From Gaiellales bacterium (lineage in GTDB: Bacteria; Actinomycetota; Thermoleophilia; Gaiellales; JAICJC01), in assembly GCA_036273515.1 (NCBI GenBank), contig DASUHM010000044.1, positions 98,816 through 162,815 on the forward strand: a stretch of 64,000 nt of DNA, written 5' to 3'. The position numbers and the translations under genes are program-made. Positions 10,710-19,671 of the stretch are shown here, in pieces (the first letter of the stretch is position 1; each line of letters starts with the position of its first letter). The notes under the pieces were generated by a model that had not been told where the DNA came from, made no database searches, and worked only from the letters and a program-made list of their open reading frames with translations.

Positions 10710-12067
10710 CGGGCGCTGCCGGCGAACGTCTCGGCGTGCACCGCGGCGACCGTCGCCGCCATCCGCTCGACCATCGCCTCGAGCTCGGCGTCGGTGGCGT
10801 TGAACGCGGGCGCGAGCAGGGTCTGGTCGCCGGCGTAGCCGTCCGCCGTGGGCTGCGTCGAGTAGACGATGAGGCCGCGCCGCAGCGCCTCCTGGTCGAT
10901 GCGCGGCGCGACCCGCAGCGCCGGATCGAGGAACGACTCGCCGCCGGCCGGGTCGGCGTACTCGATGCCGAGCAGAAACCCGTGCCCGCGCACCTCGGCC
11001 ACCATCGGGCTGTCGGCGAGCGCCTCGGCCAGCGCCGCCCGCACCTCCGGGCCGCGCGCCGCCACCCGCTCGACGAGGCGCTCGCGGCGCAGGTGCTCGA
11101 TCACGGCCAGGCCGACCGCGCACGAGAGCGGCGCGCCGTCCCAGGTGTGGCCGAGCTCGAAGCTGCGCGAGCCGCCGGCGACGGCCGCGTAGATATGCTC
11201 GCGGCAGAGCACGGCGGCGACCGGCGCGTAGCCCGCACCGAGCCCCTTGGCGGTCGAGACGATGTCGGGCTGGAGCGGCAGCTGCTGGGCGTGGAACCAC
11301 GAGCCGGTGCGGCCCATCCCGGTCACGACCTCGTCCAGGCAGACGAGGAAGCCGTGCTCGCGGCGCAGCTCCTCGAGCCCCGCCCAGAAGCGGTCGGGCG
11401 GGCGGAACGCCGGCATCGCCGCGGCCGACACCGGCTCGCAGAAGAACGCGGCGATCGTGCCGGCGCCGTGCTCGGCGATCGCCGCCTCGATGGCCGCGAG
11501 CGTGCGCTCGCCCGTCGGGTCGAAGCGGCGAGTGGGCGGCGGGACGTGGATGAAGCCGGGCAGGTAAGGCCGGTTCGGCCCCTGCAGGCCCGGCCGCCCG
11601 GTCAGCGCCAGCGTCGCCATGGTCGGGCCGTGGTACGCCTGGGCGAAGGAGATCACGTTCCAGCGCTCCGGCTCGCCGCGCTCGACATGGTATGCCCGCG
11701 CCAGCCGCAGGAGCGTCTCGTTCGCCTCGGCGCCGCCGCTCGTGAAGTGGACGCGCGCGAATCCGGGCGCGAGCCCGACCAGCTCCCGGGCCAGCCGCTC
11801 CTGCGCGGGGCTCGTGAACTGCTGGTTGTAGATGAAGCCGAGCTGCCCCAGCTGTGCCGCCGCGGCCTCGACCACGTCGGCCGCGCCGGCGCCGAGCGAC
11901 GCCACCATCGCCCCGCCGCCGACGGCGTCCAGGTAGCGGTTGCCGTCGGCGTCGACGAGCCACATGCCCTCGCCGCGCTCGATCAGCGGATAGCCGCGGT
12001 CGAGCTCGCGGTGGAAGACCGCCGAGCCGTCGGCGTGGACGAGGACGGGGTCGATCCGCTCGCTCAT
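10706..12067 (-). CDS. class III aminotransferase (PLP-dependent)
   Basis: 453 residues. It has the fold-type I class III pattern: GGAEANETLLRLARAYH for cofactor phosphate contacts, LVCLDEVVTGMGRTGSW with the pyridine-binding Asp, and STAKGLGAGYAPVAAVL with the Schiff-base Lys. The family transfers amino groups from omega-amino acids, diamines or similar donors to pyruvate or 2-oxoglutarate. No pathway neighbour fixes the substrate. It is distinct from the microcompartment-encoded class III enzyme at 38778. Confidence 0.88.
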   Translation of the reverse strand: MSERIDPVLVHADGSAVFHRELDRGYPLIERGEGMWLVDADGNRYLDAVGGGAMVASLGAGAADVVEAAAAQLGQLGFIYNQQFTSPAQERLARELVGLAPGFARVHFTSGGAEANETLLRLARAYHVERGEPERWNVISFAQAYHGPTMATLALTGRPGLQGPNRPYLPGFIHVPPPTRRFDPTGERTLAAIEAAIAEHGAGTIAAFFCEPVSAAAMPAFRPPDRFWAGLEELRREHGFLVCLDEVVTGMGRTGSWFHAQQLPLQPDIVSTAKGLGAGYAPVAAVLCREHIYAAVAGGSRSFELGHTWDGAPLSCAVGLAVIEHLRRERLVERVAARGPEVRAALAEALADSPMVAEVRGHGFLLGIEYADPAGGESFLDPALRVAPRIDQEALRRGLIVYSTQPTADGYAGDQTLLAPAFNATDAELEAMVERMAATVAAVHAETFAGSAR

Positions 12068-12101
12068 GCGGCAGGCATCCTGCCGAAGCCCACCGGCGCG
12101 G

Positions 12102-13052
12102 TCAAGCGGGCACCGGCTCCTCCACCCGCGTCCGCACCCGGAACGCGACCAGGTAGACGACGACGGAGGCGACGATCAGGATGGCCGTCCCGTAGTTGAG
12201 CGCCGGGCTGAGCACGCTCGGAAGGCCGTGCGACGTCCATCCCCGCTTGACGAGCTGCTCGTTCCAGCCGTCGTTCGCCGAGACCATCACGCCGTAGCAG
12301 AGCAGCAGCGCGAGGTAGCCGGCCAGGATCGACCGCAGCCTGGTCGCCCGCATCCGCGCCAGGCAGGGGCGCAGGATCAGCGCCGTCACGGCGAGCAGCC
12401 ACCCGTCAAGCCCCTCGTGGTTTCCCAGGTGGACGGCGCGGAGCGTGGGATGGCCGGGCTCGGGCAGGATCCTCTTCGACATGAACACGGCATGGAGCCC
12501 CGGGATGTCGCCGACGTAGAAGCCGAGGTTCGCGAAGATCCACGGCAGCGCGGCCAGGGCGTAGACGACTGCGGCCCACAGGGCGATCCGGTCTCCCCGG
12601 GTGCGCTCGGCCGGAGGCCCCGCCCCGGTACGGTGCCACGCGTAGAGCGTGAGCCCCAGGGCCACGAGGACGCCGGCGCCGGCCAGCAGATTGACGGGCT
12701 TCGCGTCGAGGTCGGACTGCTTGATGACGCCGGGCACGGCGATCGTCGCGCAGAGGACCGTCGCGACGATCGCAAGCGCGATCACGGCGCGGCGGGCGCC
12801 GCGATCGAGCTCCGCCGCCAGCAGCCGGTCGGCGGCGACCCCGAGCAGCGCGAGCGCGGCCAGCGAGACCGGCCAGCCCGTCAGGACGAGCAGCCGGGCC
12901 GCGCCCGACCACACGCCCGTGCCGGTGACGTTGTAGAAGTCCCGCGCCGGGAGGCGGGCGTACGTGACGAACACCGTGCCGGCGACGACGCCCCAGATCG
13001 CCCATCCCCACAGCGCCTCGCGGATGCCGGGGCCGTCCGCCGGGGCGCTCAT
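12102..13052 (-). CDS. polytopic membrane protein of unknown function
   Basis: 316 residues with about eight predicted helices and no motif that I recognise. Polar loops include FYVGDIPGLHAVF and a conserved-looking HLGNHEGLDGW between helices. The ATG overlaps the stop of the upstream P450 gene by four bases, so the two are translationally coupled and presumably act on the same compound. No signal peptide apart from the first membrane helix. Confidence 0.7.
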   Translation of the reverse strand: MSAPADGPGIREALWGWAIWGVVAGTVFVTYARLPARDFYNVTGTGVWSGAARLLVLTGWPVSLAALALLGVAADRLLAAELDRGARRAVIALAIVATVLCATIAVPGVIKQSDLDAKPVNLLAGAGVLVALGLTLYAWHRTGAGPPAERTRGDRIALWAAVVYALAALPWIFANLGFYVGDIPGLHAVFMSKRILPEPGHPTLRAVHLGNHEGLDGWLLAVTALILRPCLARMRATRLRSILAGYLALLLCYGVMVSANDGWNEQLVKRGWTSHGLPSVLSPALNYGTAILIVASVVVYLVAFRVRTRVEEPVPA

Positions 13053-14398
13053 ACCGCCCTCGCCTCGGGCCGCATCCACAGGCCGTCGCGGGGCCGCAGC
13101 GAAACCCTCGCCTGCGGCACGACCTCGTGCCCCGGCGCCGGTCGCAGCCGGAACCGCTGGCCCAGCTCTGCCAGCACGAGCACCGCCTCGAGCATCGCGA
13201 AGCCGACGCCGATGCACTTGCGCGTGCCCGCGCCGAACAGCGGGTAGGCCCAGTCCGGCCGCTCGGCGGCCGCGTCGCCGCGGAACCGCTCCGGGTCGAA
13301 CCGCAGCGGCTCGGGATACACCCGCTCGTCGCGGTTGGCGATGTATGTCGGCATGAGCACGGCCGCGCGCGCCGGGACGACGTACCCGCCGATCTCCTGA
13401 TCGCACACCGCCCGGCGCTCGATGCCCCACGCCGGCGGGAAGAGCCGCATCGACTCGAGCAGGACCGCCTCCGTGTACTCCAGGGCCGGGGCGTCGTCGA
13501 CGCCCGGCGACCGGCCTCCGAGCACCTCGGCGAGCTCGGCGTGGAAGCGCTCCTCGACGTCCGGGTGCTGCGCCAGCATGTGCCACGTCCAGGTGAGCCC
13601 GTTCGCCGTGGTCTCGTGCCCGGCGGTGATCAGCGTGAGCGCCTCGTCGCGAACCTGCTCGTCCGTCATCCCTGTGCCGTCTCCCTCGACGTCGCGGGCC
13701 GCGAGCAGGATCGCCAGCAGGTCGCCGTCGCCGTTCGCGTCCGCCGCCCGGCGCGCCGCGATCACGCGCTCCGTCGCCGCCTCGAGATCGTCGATGCCGC
13801 GGCGGAACCGACGCACCCGCGGCAGCGGCGTGCGCAGCAACACCGGCAGGAGCGCGACCGTCAGGTAGTCGAAGAACTCGCCCACCTCCGCCACGGCCCG
13901 GCTGATCTTGCGCGCGTCATCGTCGAGTTCGGCGCCGAAGAGCGCCCTCGAGACCACGCGCAGCGCGAGGCCGCTCATGTCCTCGGCGACGTCCCGCACC
14001 TCGCCCTCGTCCCAGGCGTCCCCGACCCGGACGGCCTCCTCGACCATGATGTCCGCGTAGGCGGCCACCCGGCGGCGATGGAAGGCCGGCTGCAGCATCC
14101 GCCGCTGCCGCAGGTGGAAGTCGCCCTCGCTGGTCAGGAGCCCGTTGCCGAGCACGATGCGCGCCGCCTCGAACCCCGGCCCCTTCTTGAACGACTTCTG
14201 GTGCTTGACCAGCACCTCGCGGATCAGGTCGGCGCGCAGGACGCAGAAGACGTGCTGCGGCCCGATCCGGAAATGCACCAGGTCGCCGTGGCGGCGGTGC
14301 AGACCGGACATCACGGCCAGGGGGTCGCGATGGAGGCCCGCCATGACGCGCAGCGACCCGGCGGGTCCGGGCCCGGGCGGGAGACGGTGAGCGTTCAC
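13049..14398 (-). CDS. cytochrome P450
   Basis: 449 residues from GTG 14398 (beginning VNAHRLPPGPGPAGSL, the normal proline-rich P450 start); a TTG at 14437 is the alternative. Clear elements are the I-helix oxygen motif ITAGHETTANG, the ExxR helix (ESMRLFPPAW), FDPERF, and the heme loop FGAGTRKCIG with the cysteine ligand near residue 395. It is a heme monooxygenase of unknown substrate; the long-chain-hydroxylase-like features and nearby desaturase suggest a lipid or terpenoid (inference). No ferredoxin gene is adjacent. Confidence 0.93.
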   Translation of the reverse strand: MNAHRLPPGPGPAGSLRVMAGLHRDPLAVMSGLHRRHGDLVHFRIGPQHVFCVLRADLIREVLVKHQKSFKKGPGFEAARIVLGNGLLTSEGDFHLRQRRMLQPAFHRRRVAAYADIMVEEAVRVGDAWDEGEVRDVAEDMSGLALRVVSRALFGAELDDDARKISRAVAEVGEFFDYLTVALLPVLLRTPLPRVRRFRRGIDDLEAATERVIAARRAADANGDGDLLAILLAARDVEGDGTGMTDEQVRDEALTLITAGHETTANGLTWTWHMLAQHPDVEERFHAELAEVLGGRSPGVDDAPALEYTEAVLLESMRLFPPAWGIERRAVCDQEIGGYVVPARAAVLMPTYIANRDERVYPEPLRFDPERFRGDAAAERPDWAYPLFGAGTRKCIGVGFAMLEAVLVLAELGQRFRLRPAPGHEVVPQARVSLRPRDGLWMRPEARAV

Positions 14399-14428
14399 CA
14401 GGTGCGGTATTCTCGCCAGCCGGCGAGC

Positions 14429-15226
14429 ATGTTGCAACCATCACCAAGACGCGTGCCGTGGTGGCTCCGCGCGTATCTCCTGATCGGCGCGGTGCAGGGG
14501 CTCGCCATCGGCCTGACCGGCATGTTCCGGCCGGCCCATGTGGTCGGCTTCCCGCTTCCGACGACGCCGCTCAACGTGCGCTTCGTCGCCTCGTTCTATC
14601 TCGCCGGGGCCGTCGGCCTGATCGCGTCCGCCGTCGTCCGCCGCCCGGTCGATGCGCGGATCTTCCTGTTCGGCTTCGTCGCGGTGACGGCGCTGCTCCT
14701 GACCGCCACCATCTGGTACTGGTCGACGTACACCGCCGGCGGCATCCCGTATCCGTGGACGGTCTCGTACGTGCTCGAGCCGATCGCCGGGATCGTGATC
14801 CTGCGCGTCCTCCACCTCGGCCGCCCGGCCCGGCCGGGGCGCCACCGGCTGAGCCCGGTCTACATCGCCCAGGCGGTCGTGTTCGGGGTGCTCGGCGTCA
14901 TCCTCGCGGCGTCGCCGAGCCTGGCCGTGCGGATGTGGCCGTGGGCGCTCACGGCCGTGCTCGCCCGCACCTACGCGGCCATCTTCCTGGCGTTCGCGCT
15001 CGGCGCCGCCCTGGCTGCCAGCGAGTGCCGCCGGGAGGCGGTGCGGCCGTTCGCGTGGAGCTCGCTCGTCCTCGTCGCGGCGGCGGCGATCGCGTCCCTC
15101 GTGCACCACGCCAAGTTCGACGGCGGCATCTCGACCTGGGTCTGGGCGCTGGGGCTGACCGCCGGCCTGGCCGGGTTCGCGGCCGCCTCGGCGGCGTCGC
15201 TCCGGCGCGATGCGGAGCCGACATGA
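14429..15226 (+). CDS. polytopic membrane protein, first gene of desaturase operon
   Basis: 265 residues with roughly eight hydrophobic helices. The ATG at 14429 lies only 30 bases from the divergent P450 start; a GTG at 14453 (VPWWLRAYLL) is an equally plausible start. No known domain recognised. It is coupled by ATGA to the next membrane gene, which is coupled to a fatty-acid desaturase, so it probably belongs to a lipid-modifying operon. Confidence 0.7.
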   Translation: MLQPSPRRVPWWLRAYLLIGAVQGLAIGLTGMFRPAHVVGFPLPTTPLNVRFVASFYLAGAVGLIASAVVRRPVDARIFLFGFVAVTALLLTATIWYWSTYTAGGIPYPWTVSYVLEPIAGIVILRVLHLGRPARPGRHRLSPVYIAQAVVFGVLGVILAASPSLAVRMWPWALTAVLARTYAAIFLAFALGAALAASECRREAVRPFAWSSLVLVAAAAIASLVHHAKFDGGISTWVWALGLTAGLAGFAAASAASLRRDAEPT

Positions 15227-15615
15227 CGCCGACCCTGCGGCCCTACCTCTTGATCCTCGGGGCGACGCTGCTCGGCCAGGGCCTCGTCTCGTGGGCGCTC
15301 GACTGGAGCGGACATGCCTCGAACCAGCTCCCGAACCGCTTCGCCAACTCGGACCCGCGGCACGCCTTCATCCACGTCGCCTGGGGGGCGGTGATGCTCG
15401 TCCTGGCGGGCCGCGGCATGAGCGACCGCGGGTACGCGCAGCTGACGCTCGCCTTCGGCGTCTTCTATACCGCGCTCGCGGTGCTCGGCCTGGCCGTCCA
15501 CCACCCGTTCGGCCTGCGGCTCGACCGGGGCGAGAACGTGTTCCACCTCCTCGTCGGGCCGATCACGCTCGCGCTCGGCGTCGTCGCGATGCGGGTCGAG
15601 CGGCAGACGGCATGA
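15223..15615 (+). CDS. small four-helix membrane protein
   Basis: 130 residues, four hydrophobic segments, with HAFIHVAWGAVMLVLAGRG in the second and NVFHLLVGPITLALG in the last. The arrangement resembles DUF4383-like actinobacterial membrane proteins, but I am not sure of the family. Both ends overlap neighbours by four bases (ATGA), so it is the middle gene of a tight three-gene operon with the desaturase. Confidence 0.72.
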   Translation: MTPTLRPYLLILGATLLGQGLVSWALDWSGHASNQLPNRFANSDPRHAFIHVAWGAVMLVLAGRGMSDRGYAQLTLAFGVFYTALAVLGLAVHHPFGLRLDRGENVFHLLVGPITLALGVVAMRVERQTA

Positions 15616-16544
15616 CGGCGGCGATTCCCGTCGTCGCCGTGCTGGCGGCGCTCGCGCTCGTGAAGACGCTCGAGCGACGGTTGGCGCCGGTCGTCGTGCG
15701 CGCGGCGATCGCGGTGTTCGTCGTCGGCCCGCTGATCGGCGTCGGCTACGCGATGTGGGCGCTGTGGCAGCGGGCGCTGGCGCCCGTCGACCTCGTCCTG
15801 CTCGTGACGTTCTCCGTCATCACCGGCCTCGGCACCTCGCTCGGCTACCACCGCCTGCTCACCCACCGCAGCTTCCGCACGAAGCCGTGGATCGCCGGGG
15901 CCGCGCTGGCGGCCGGGGCGATGGCGGTCCCCAGCCGCCCGATCGACTGGGCCGCCCGCCACCTCGAGCACCACGCCCACGCCGATCGCGACGGCGACCC
16001 GCACTCACCCGTCGACGGCCTGCTGCACGCGCACGTCGGCTGGATCTTCTCGGTCAGCCCGGCGAAGCGCGAGCGCTACTGCCGCCGGCTGATGGACGAC
16101 CCGGTGGTGATGGCGATCGAGCGCACGTCGGTGCTGTGGCTGGCGCTCGGGCTGGCGGTGCCGGCCCTGATCGACGGATGGCGCGGGCTGCTGTGGGGCG
16201 GGATCGTGCGCATCGCGATCCACAACCACTCCATGTTCGCGGTGAACTCGATCTGCCACGCGTTCGGATCCCAGCCGTTCGCGACCGGCGACGAGAGCCG
16301 CAACAACCGCCTGATCGCGGTTCTTGCCTTCGGGGAGGGATGGCACAACAACCATCACGCCTTCCCCGCGGCCGCCTACCACGGCATGGGCTCGGGGCCG
16401 GACGTCACCGGGCTCGTGATCCGCGGGCTCGAGCGGACCGGCCTCGCGTGGGATGTCCGCCGGCCGCATCCGGGAGCGGTGGAGCGGCGACGGCGGCCGC
16501 CCGTGCGTGGCCTGCCTGCCGCCGGGAGCCCCCGATCCGGGTGA
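15612..16544 (+). CDS. acyl-lipid/acyl-CoA fatty acid desaturase
   Basis: 310 residues with the three histidine boxes of membrane di-iron desaturases: HRLLTH near residue 82, HLEHHAHAD near 118, and HNNHHAFP near 247. The spacing and the final ...GWHNNHHAFP block match delta-9-type (OLE1-like) desaturases. It introduces a double bond into a fatty acyl chain at the membrane using reduced electron carrier and oxygen. The C-terminal 30 residues are Arg/Pro-rich and not conserved. Last gene of the operon; the next 300 bases hold only a relic. Confidence 0.92.
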   Translation: MTAAIPVVAVLAALALVKTLERRLAPVVVRAAIAVFVVGPLIGVGYAMWALWQRALAPVDLVLLVTFSVITGLGTSLGYHRLLTHRSFRTKPWIAGAALAAGAMAVPSRPIDWAARHLEHHAHADRDGDPHSPVDGLLHAHVGWIFSVSPAKRERYCRRLMDDPVVMAIERTSVLWLALGLAVPALIDGWRGLLWGGIVRIAIHNHSMFAVNSICHAFGSQPFATGDESRNNRLIAVLAFGEGWHNNHHAFPAAAYHGMGSGPDVTGLVIRGLERTGLAWDVRRPHPGAVERRRRPPVRGLPAAGSPRSG

Positions 16545-16640
16545 TTGCGACGCCGGCGGGGCCGTGAGACATGACACGCCCCAACGGCGGCGCCGCGATG
16601 CCTGGGCGAGCGGCGCGGCTCGCTGACCGGCCGCGGGGCG

Positions 16641-16805
16641 GACGACGGCCGTGGGCTCCGCACGAACCAGCGTCGCTCGCGCCGGGCCATGAACATCGGC
16701 CTGGAAACGATGCACGAGCGCCTGCGCGCCGCGGGCGGCGCCCTCCAGGTCACTCCGCGCCCGGGCAGGGGACGACGCTCGAGTTCTCCATCCCCCTGCC
16801 TGAAT
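16641..16805 (+). pseudogene. relic of a histidine kinase ATPase (HATPase_c) C-terminus
   Basis: In one plus-strand frame DDGRGL (16641-16658) is followed by MNIGLETMHERLRAAGGAL and QVTPRPG. The next frame then continues with GQGTTLEFSIPLPE. Together these are the G1 box, the GLxxMxERxxxxGGxLxV helix and the GxGTxxxFxIP strand of NarL-type sensor kinases, broken by a frameshift near 16770. The upstream kinase body is absent and nothing else in 16545-16847 looks coding. The relic ends in a palindromic repeat. Confidence 0.7.
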
Positions 16806-16830
16806 ACACGGGGTCAGACCCCTTGTATTC
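16802..16830. repeat. palindromic repeat, GGGGTCAGACCCC family
   Basis: The core at 16810-16822 is flanked by matching arms GAATACA (16802-16808) and TGTATTC (16824-16830), giving a 29-base hairpin-forming unit. It sits at the 3' edge of the kinase relic and 18 bases beyond the end of the convergent gene at 16848. It may also act as a terminator. Confidence 0.8.
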
Positions 16831-16847
16831 ACGGCGAGGGCCGGAGC

Positions 16848-17693
16848 TCACCGTGGTCCGTCGAGCTGTGCGCATCGTCCCTCGCTCCATGCGCTCTGAT
16901 AGGCGCGGACAAGGTACCGGTTGATGGCGGCCGTGTCGGGCCGCTCCGGCAGGCCGGTGTGCGCGACGGCGGCGCGCGTCTGCGATTCGAGCTCCGCGAT
17001 CTCCCCGAGCACGTCCGCTTGGGCGACGTCGCCACGCCGGACGGCGAACACACGGCTTCGAGCCGGCTCGGGCATCGGCAGCGTGAGCCGTCCGGTCTGC
17101 GCGTACTCGAGGCCCTGATGCGCGAGTCGCAATGCGTGCATGCCGTACTTGACGTCCCAGCCGTGGGCGGCGATCAGCTCGGGCCGGTTGACGCGCATTT
17201 GCCCACGAGAGCCGGCGAGTCGCTCGCGCTGGTTGTTCATGTAGCCCAGGAACTTGACCACGCCGCGGGTGCTGGCGAATGCCGGCGCCAGCGCCTGCAG
17301 GCCCTCACCGAGCTTGGTCTGGATGACGAGATGCTCGGGCGGGACGAACAGCAAGAGCAGGATGGTCGGGTTGCCGGCCGCGGCAAGGCGCGCGTACTTC
17401 CGAAGCGAGTAGGTGGTCAGGTCGAGGTCGCCGGGACCGGAGCGGACGCCTTCGGGCTTGGTGCGGTACACCCAGTGCTCGAAGCCGACCAGGCCGACCG
17501 CCGCCTCGGGCGGCTCGATCGCCACGGCCATCTCGTCGCGATCGTCCTGCCCCTCCAGCATCAGCCCGTGGATCGTCGATCCGACCAGACCGCGAATGAT
17601 GCAGCCGTCCTCCGCGATGCGCCGACGATCGGCATCGGAGAACGAGCGCTCGGTCGCCGGCCGTCCGATGCCGACCTGTCCGGCTCCTTCCAC
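16848..17693 (-). CDS. RlaP-type DNA polymerase beta superfamily nucleotidyltransferase
   Basis: 281 residues from GTG 17693. Residues about 38-53 hold GSTIHGLMLEGQDDRDE, a variant of the GSxxxG...SDxDxxG nucleotidyltransferase site with the metal-binding D-x-D. It is followed by DLDLTTYSLRKYARLAAAGNPTIL, which supplies the third acidic position and matches the PF10127 (RlaP) pattern. These predicted nucleotidyltransferases are related to RNA-ligase-associated proteins; the substrate is unknown. It follows the hydrolase gene by 35 bases on the same strand, and the SD region is weak, so the exact start is uncertain. Confidence 0.78.
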   Translation of the reverse strand: MEGAGQVGIGRPATERSFSDADRRRIAEDGCIIRGLVGSTIHGLMLEGQDDRDEMAVAIEPPEAAVGLVGFEHWVYRTKPEGVRSGPGDLDLTTYSLRKYARLAAAGNPTILLLLFVPPEHLVIQTKLGEGLQALAPAFASTRGVVKFLGYMNNQRERLAGSRGQMRVNRPELIAAHGWDVKYGMHALRLAHQGLEYAQTGRLTLPMPEPARSRVFAVRRGDVAQADVLGEIAELESQTRAAVAHTGLPERPDTAAINRYLVRAYQSAWSEGRCAQLDGPR

Positions 17694-17728
17694 GTGGTGG
17701 ACGGTACCGCGGGCGCGAGCCAGACCCG

Positions 17729-19600
17729 CTACGGCGCGAGCATGTGCAGCCGCAGCGCGCGTCCGCCCGCGCTGCCGACGAGACGGCCGCGGGCGGCGCG
17801 GACCTGCAGCGACCACGCCATCCGCAACCGCTCCACCCTGGCGCCGGCACGGGTCACGACGGCCGCGCGCACGCGGCCCGTCGAGTAGTTCCAGCGGACG
17901 GTGCCGCTCACGTTCACGCCGGGCACGAAGGCGACGTCGTGCAGGGCGAACGTCGTCAGGTTCCCGCCCGAGTACGACCAGGTGCCGCCGCGCAGGCCGG
18001 CCCCGCTGCCGCTCAGGTTCGCCCACCATCGCTGCAGCACATCGGCCACCGCGGCGGCGCTCGCGGCCGCGATGCGGCGGTCGCGCAGCGTCGACTCGTC
18101 GCCGGGTGAAGGCAGCGCCGGCGCCATCCCCGACAGCGAGAGTGGGAACTTCGGCACCACGCGCACCTCGGGCGTGCGGTGCGCGCAGGACGTGTCGCCG
18201 GGACTGAGGTCGCTGACGAAGCGCTCATAGAGCACGGATGCGCAGTCGTTCTGGTCGAGCAATGCCGTCACGTGGCCGCTGTTCTGCATGACGACGAGCG
18301 TGCTGTCGGGGAACCGCGACGCCACGACGCGGGCGTCGGCGATCGGCGTGATGTTGTCCAGGTCGCCGTTCAGGATCAGCGTCGGCACGTGCGGGTACGG
18401 CGCCGCCGGCGACACCGGTGGGTCGGGGAACGCGGCCGGCGGCCAGTTCAGGCAGGCGAGGGCGCCCTCGTAGTCGAGCCCGGTCCACTCCTTCGCCGTG
18501 AACGGGGCGAACGTGCCCGGCGGGTACGAGGCGAGTGCCGAGCGGACGAGCCCCTCGCGCTGTGAGACCGGCGTCCCCGCCGGCCAGAGCTCCGGATAGT
18601 CGTGGCAGATGACCGACAGGTAGAGCGACTCGGTGAACTCGCGCGGGTCGCCGTTGGGCCCGTCCAGCGTCTCGGTCTCGGCCACCAGGCGCAGCAGCGG
18701 CCGGGTGTCGCCGGCGAAGGCCGAGCGGGTCGCGGCGAAGATGTCGCGCCAGACGCCCTGGTAGTAGAAGCCGGACTGGACGAGCTGGCCGAGCGTGTCC
18801 GGGTCGGCCCTCACCTGGGTCATCGTCCCGTCGGCGTCGGGCGCGACGCCCACGATCGGGTGGCGGCGCACCTGGCGCAGGAGCCTGCCGAGCAGAGCCA
18901 GCGGATGGCGCCCCGCCGGACAGCCGGGCCGGCGCTCGCAGGCGAGCCGCAGCGAGCTCTGGGTGCTCCCCGCGATGTCGGACAGCGCGGGGTCGGAGCC
19001 CGGCAGCTGGTAGGTACCGTCGAGGACGAGCGAGCGCAGGAGGCCCGGGTAGCGGATCGCGAACGCCTGGGCCGCGTAGGAGCCGTAGGAGTCGCCGTAG
19101 ACGTCGAGCCGGCCGATGCCGAGAGCGGCGACGACCGCCCGCAGGTCCTGCACGGACTGCGAGGTGTCGTAGAAGTCGCGCTTCGGCCCGAGCTGGGCGG
19201 CGCAGCGGCCCGCGCGAACGACGTAGGGCAGGATGTGGCGCCGGAAGGCCGGACAGTTGAGCGCCCCCGACCGCCCCGTTCCCCGCAGGTCGACGAGGAG
19301 CAGGTCGCGGTGGGCCGAGATCGGCCGCCACAGCTGCAGCCGGGCCGCCCGGTCGGCGGTGGTCGAGAACCCGGGGCCGCCCTCGATCGAGAGCACCGTC
19401 GAGGTCTGCGGCTGGGCCCGGTCCGTGCGGAGGTAGCGCTCGAAGTAGATCCTGATCTTGCGGCCGTCCGGGTGACGCCGGTCGAGCGGCACGCGCAGGT
19501 ACCCGCACTCCGCCGCCGGGCGCGACCGCGGACAGGCCACGCGGACGATCGCCGGCCGCGCATCTGTTTGCGCGAGCGGCGGGGCCTGCACGCTCAGCAT
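17729..19600 (-). CDS. alpha/beta hydrolase, TAP-like proteinase family
   Basis: 623 residues. An abhydrolase_1 core carries the nucleophile elbow GDSYGSYAAQ, oxyanion region SIEGGPGFST, a late acid in LNGDLDNITP and the histidine in NSGHVTALLD. This layout (a large insert, then a TAP-like C-terminal block) is that of secreted tripeptidyl aminopeptidases and proline iminopeptidase relatives (SlpD/SlpE-like). A further 120-residue C-terminal domain with strand repeats (GTWSYSGGNLTTF) is present. No convincing signal peptide follows the chosen ATG 19600; an upstream start at 19651 does not supply one either. Confidence 0.83.
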   Translation of the reverse strand: MLSVQAPPLAQTDARPAIVRVACPRSRPAAECGYLRVPLDRRHPDGRKIRIYFERYLRTDRAQPQTSTVLSIEGGPGFSTTADRAARLQLWRPISAHRDLLLVDLRGTGRSGALNCPAFRRHILPYVVRAGRCAAQLGPKRDFYDTSQSVQDLRAVVAALGIGRLDVYGDSYGSYAAQAFAIRYPGLLRSLVLDGTYQLPGSDPALSDIAGSTQSSLRLACERRPGCPAGRHPLALLGRLLRQVRRHPIVGVAPDADGTMTQVRADPDTLGQLVQSGFYYQGVWRDIFAATRSAFAGDTRPLLRLVAETETLDGPNGDPREFTESLYLSVICHDYPELWPAGTPVSQREGLVRSALASYPPGTFAPFTAKEWTGLDYEGALACLNWPPAAFPDPPVSPAAPYPHVPTLILNGDLDNITPIADARVVASRFPDSTLVVMQNSGHVTALLDQNDCASVLYERFVSDLSPGDTSCAHRTPEVRVVPKFPLSLSGMAPALPSPGDESTLRDRRIAAASAAAVADVLQRWWANLSGSGAGLRGGTWSYSGGNLTTFALHDVAFVPGVNVSGTVRWNYSTGRVRAAVVTRAGARVERLRMAWSLQVRAARGRLVGSAGGRALRLHMLAP

Positions 19601-19671
19601 GCCCCCGAGTGTACGGGTTCTCCGCCCTGGGCGCGCGGAGACCGGACACATCCGCGGTACCCTCCGCGGCC

